The notes beneath the pieces are model-generated. The model saw only the letters and a list, made by a program, of their open reading frames with translations, did no database searches and was not told the origin of the DNA. The position numbers and the translations under genes are program-made. Of a stretch of DNA of 7,375 nucleotides, positions 6,588 through 7,375 are shown in pieces (the stretch's first letter is position 1; each line of letters begins with the position of its first letter). Source of the stretch: Chloroflexota bacterium. GTDB lineage: Bacteria; Chloroflexota; Anaerolineae; B4-G1; SLSP01. The stretch is taken from the NCBI GenBank assembly GCA_009908585.1, contig JAAAOZ010000019.1:1-7375 (forward strand), in the 5' to 3' direction.

Positions 6588-7266
6588 ATGAAAGTCAAGA
6601 AAGCGATGTCTTTAACCGGTTTTCTAACGCTGATGGTTGTTATTTTGCTGGGCCTACCTTATACGACCCTGGGGACACAAGCAGCCGAGGGGCAGGTTGT
6701 GTACGACGACGCCTTAGCCACGGGATGGGAGGATTGGTCGTATAATGACATCACCGTCGATTATGATAATACCGGCCCGGTGTATGTAGGGTCGCGCTCG
6801 AGTGCCGTGACCTACAACGGGGCGTGGAGTGCCGTTCCAAGGAAAAAAACATCTGGTTTGGAAGGTTTTAAATTTTGGAACTACCTTAACGTTCGGTTTT
6901 CACAACGCCCACAATGGCGCCCTGGCTCAAGCGGATGTACTGGGCATCTTTGGCCGCGAGGGACTTGACCTGGCGACCCTCTGGGGGCCGCCCGAAATCG
7001 ACGATCAAGAAACGTTTGCCTTTCTCATGTACCGCAACTATAATAGTATGGGTGGCGCGTTTGGCGAGACCAGTATCCAGGCATCCAGCGCCGACCAGGA
7101 AAAGCTGGCGATCTACGGCGCGCAGCGCGCCAGTGACAGCGCGTTGACCTTGATGGTTGGATCGTGGTTAAACTTGACTGATGGTTTCACAATACAGCCT
7201 CTCCACCACCCCTACCCCCTTCTCCTCTCCGTTCAATGGAGAGGAGGAGGGAGGATCTGTCTATGA
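6588..7266 (+). pseudogene. Truncated secreted GH44-type glycoside hydrolase: N-terminal domain joined to C-terminal remnant
   Basis: ATG 6588 begins a signal peptide (MKVKKAMSLTGFLTLMVVIL, likely cut near TQAAE). A beta-sandwich-like segment follows (VVYDDALATGWEDWSYN ... SSAVTYNGAWSA), an N-terminal type seen, from memory, on secreted Chloroflexi glycosidases. At 6831-6888 the shortened palindrome (copy C) intervenes and the upstream frame ends at 6968. From 6889 the next frame reads TFGFHNAHNGALAQADVLG, then IFGREGLDLATLW, FAFLMYRNYN, GGAFGETSIQA and LAIYGAQRASDSALTLMV, matching the C-terminal part of GH44 endoglucanase/xyloglucanase-type enzymes. The barrel region that carries both catalytic glutamates is absent, so no activity is expected. 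The GH44 match fades after about 7155, and the nested palindrome begins at 7196. The 58-bp copy C accounts for the frame change; the missing enzyme body needs a separate large deletion close by. Confidence 0.7.
6831..6888 (+). mobile_element. Internally deleted copy C of the 93-bp palindromic element
   Basis: It starts GCCGTTCCAAGG and ends TTTTGGAACTACCTTA, matching the outer parts of copies A and B in the orientation of B. The right-hand sequence GGAACTACCTTA is identical to the copy A terminus. About 34 internal bases, including most of the left inner arm, are missing, as is the outermost AAGG on the left. It can no longer form the long hairpin. Its 58 bases shift the reading frame by exactly the amount seen between the two halves of the surrounding gene. 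Confidence 0.7.
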
Positions 7267-7289
7267 CAGATCAGGGAGGAGGTGAGGCT
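7196..7289. repeat. Nested palindromic repeat at the end of the GH44 remnant
   Basis: Outer AGCCTC (7196-7201) pairs with GAGGCT (7284-7289). Inside are a perfect 9-bp stem CTCCTCTCC (7222-7230) with GGAGAGGAG (7238-7246), and a perfect 8-bp stem GATCTGTC (7254-7261) with GACAGATC (7265-7272). The left side is pyrimidine-rich and the right side purine-rich, a pattern common in intergenic Chloroflexi palindromes from memory. It may be a repeat family or a transcription-end structure, but no T-run follows the inner stems directly. Confidence 0.6.
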
Positions 7290-7375
7290 TTGTTACACCA
7301 ATTTCCTTTTTGGGCCTTGTGAAGAATTTTGGCCCCGCCGTGAACTTGGGTGGTGTTGAGCTTCATCGGATCATC
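7290..7375. other. Non-coding tail
   Basis: No gene or RNA is recognised. A short stretch, TTTTTGGGCCTTGT (7307-7320), resembles TTTTTGGGCTTGT near the left end of the window (48-60). Confidence 0.3.

Noticed and set aside
5136..6888. CRISPR array
   Set aside because: The three repeat copies are in mixed orientation, about 0.3 to 1.3 kb apart, and lie in or between genes; there is no regular spacing.
6829..7266. Stand-alone gene starting at ATG 6829
   Set aside because: The first residues are translated from the palindromic element and overlap the upstream frame; only the part from about 6889 is GH44-like.

Overview
The window looks like a stretch of a Chloroflexota (Chloroflexi; Anaerolineae/Caldilineae-like) genome or metagenomic contig. 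The main pointer is the C-terminal signature V-M-P-T-x(3)-[IV]-Y-L-P-L-[VI] shared by three secreted proteins; endings of the YLPLV type are, from memory, typical of extracellular Chloroflexi proteins. A GH44-type glycosidase fragment and dense palindromic repeats fit that picture. All recognisable genes are on the + strand. The assignment is an inference from sequence features; no database was searched.

Layout. Positions 1-152: imperfect inverted repeat (MITE- or REP-like) running up to the ribosome binding site of the first gene. 170-877: SagB/ThcOx-type flavin oxidoreductase with a probable lipoprotein signal. 878-1057: non-coding, with short inverted repeats and an AT-rich stretch before the next gene. 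1058-2656 and 2700-4943: two intact secreted right-handed parallel beta-helix proteins, each ending in the same ~97-residue fibronectin-III-like module plus the YLPL[VI] tail. 5011-6453: a third gene of this type, now broken by a 93-bp palindromic insertion, at least two frame changes and an in-frame TGA. 6588-7266: a pseudogene with a secreted N-terminal beta-sandwich-like segment joined to only the C-terminal part of a GH44 glycoside hydrolase. 7196-7375: nested palindromes and a non-coding tail.

The most striking feature is a 93-bp palindromic element present three times. Copy A (5136-5231) interrupts the third beta-helix gene. Copy B (6473-6568, opposite orientation, about 90% identical with no indels) lies directly before the ribosome binding site of the GH44-type gene. 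Copy C (6831-6888, internally deleted) sits inside that gene close to its chimeric junction. Removing copy A together with one TAA restores an uninterrupted, family-like reading frame, which fixes its ends and indicates a TA or TAA target duplication. No transposase is encoded here, so it behaves like a non-autonomous element.

Together the genes suggest a locus for secreted or surface-attached, polysaccharide-directed proteins. The two upstream beta-helix genes look functional, while the downstream half is decaying through small palindromic insertions and deletions. The reductase at the left is probably unrelated in function.
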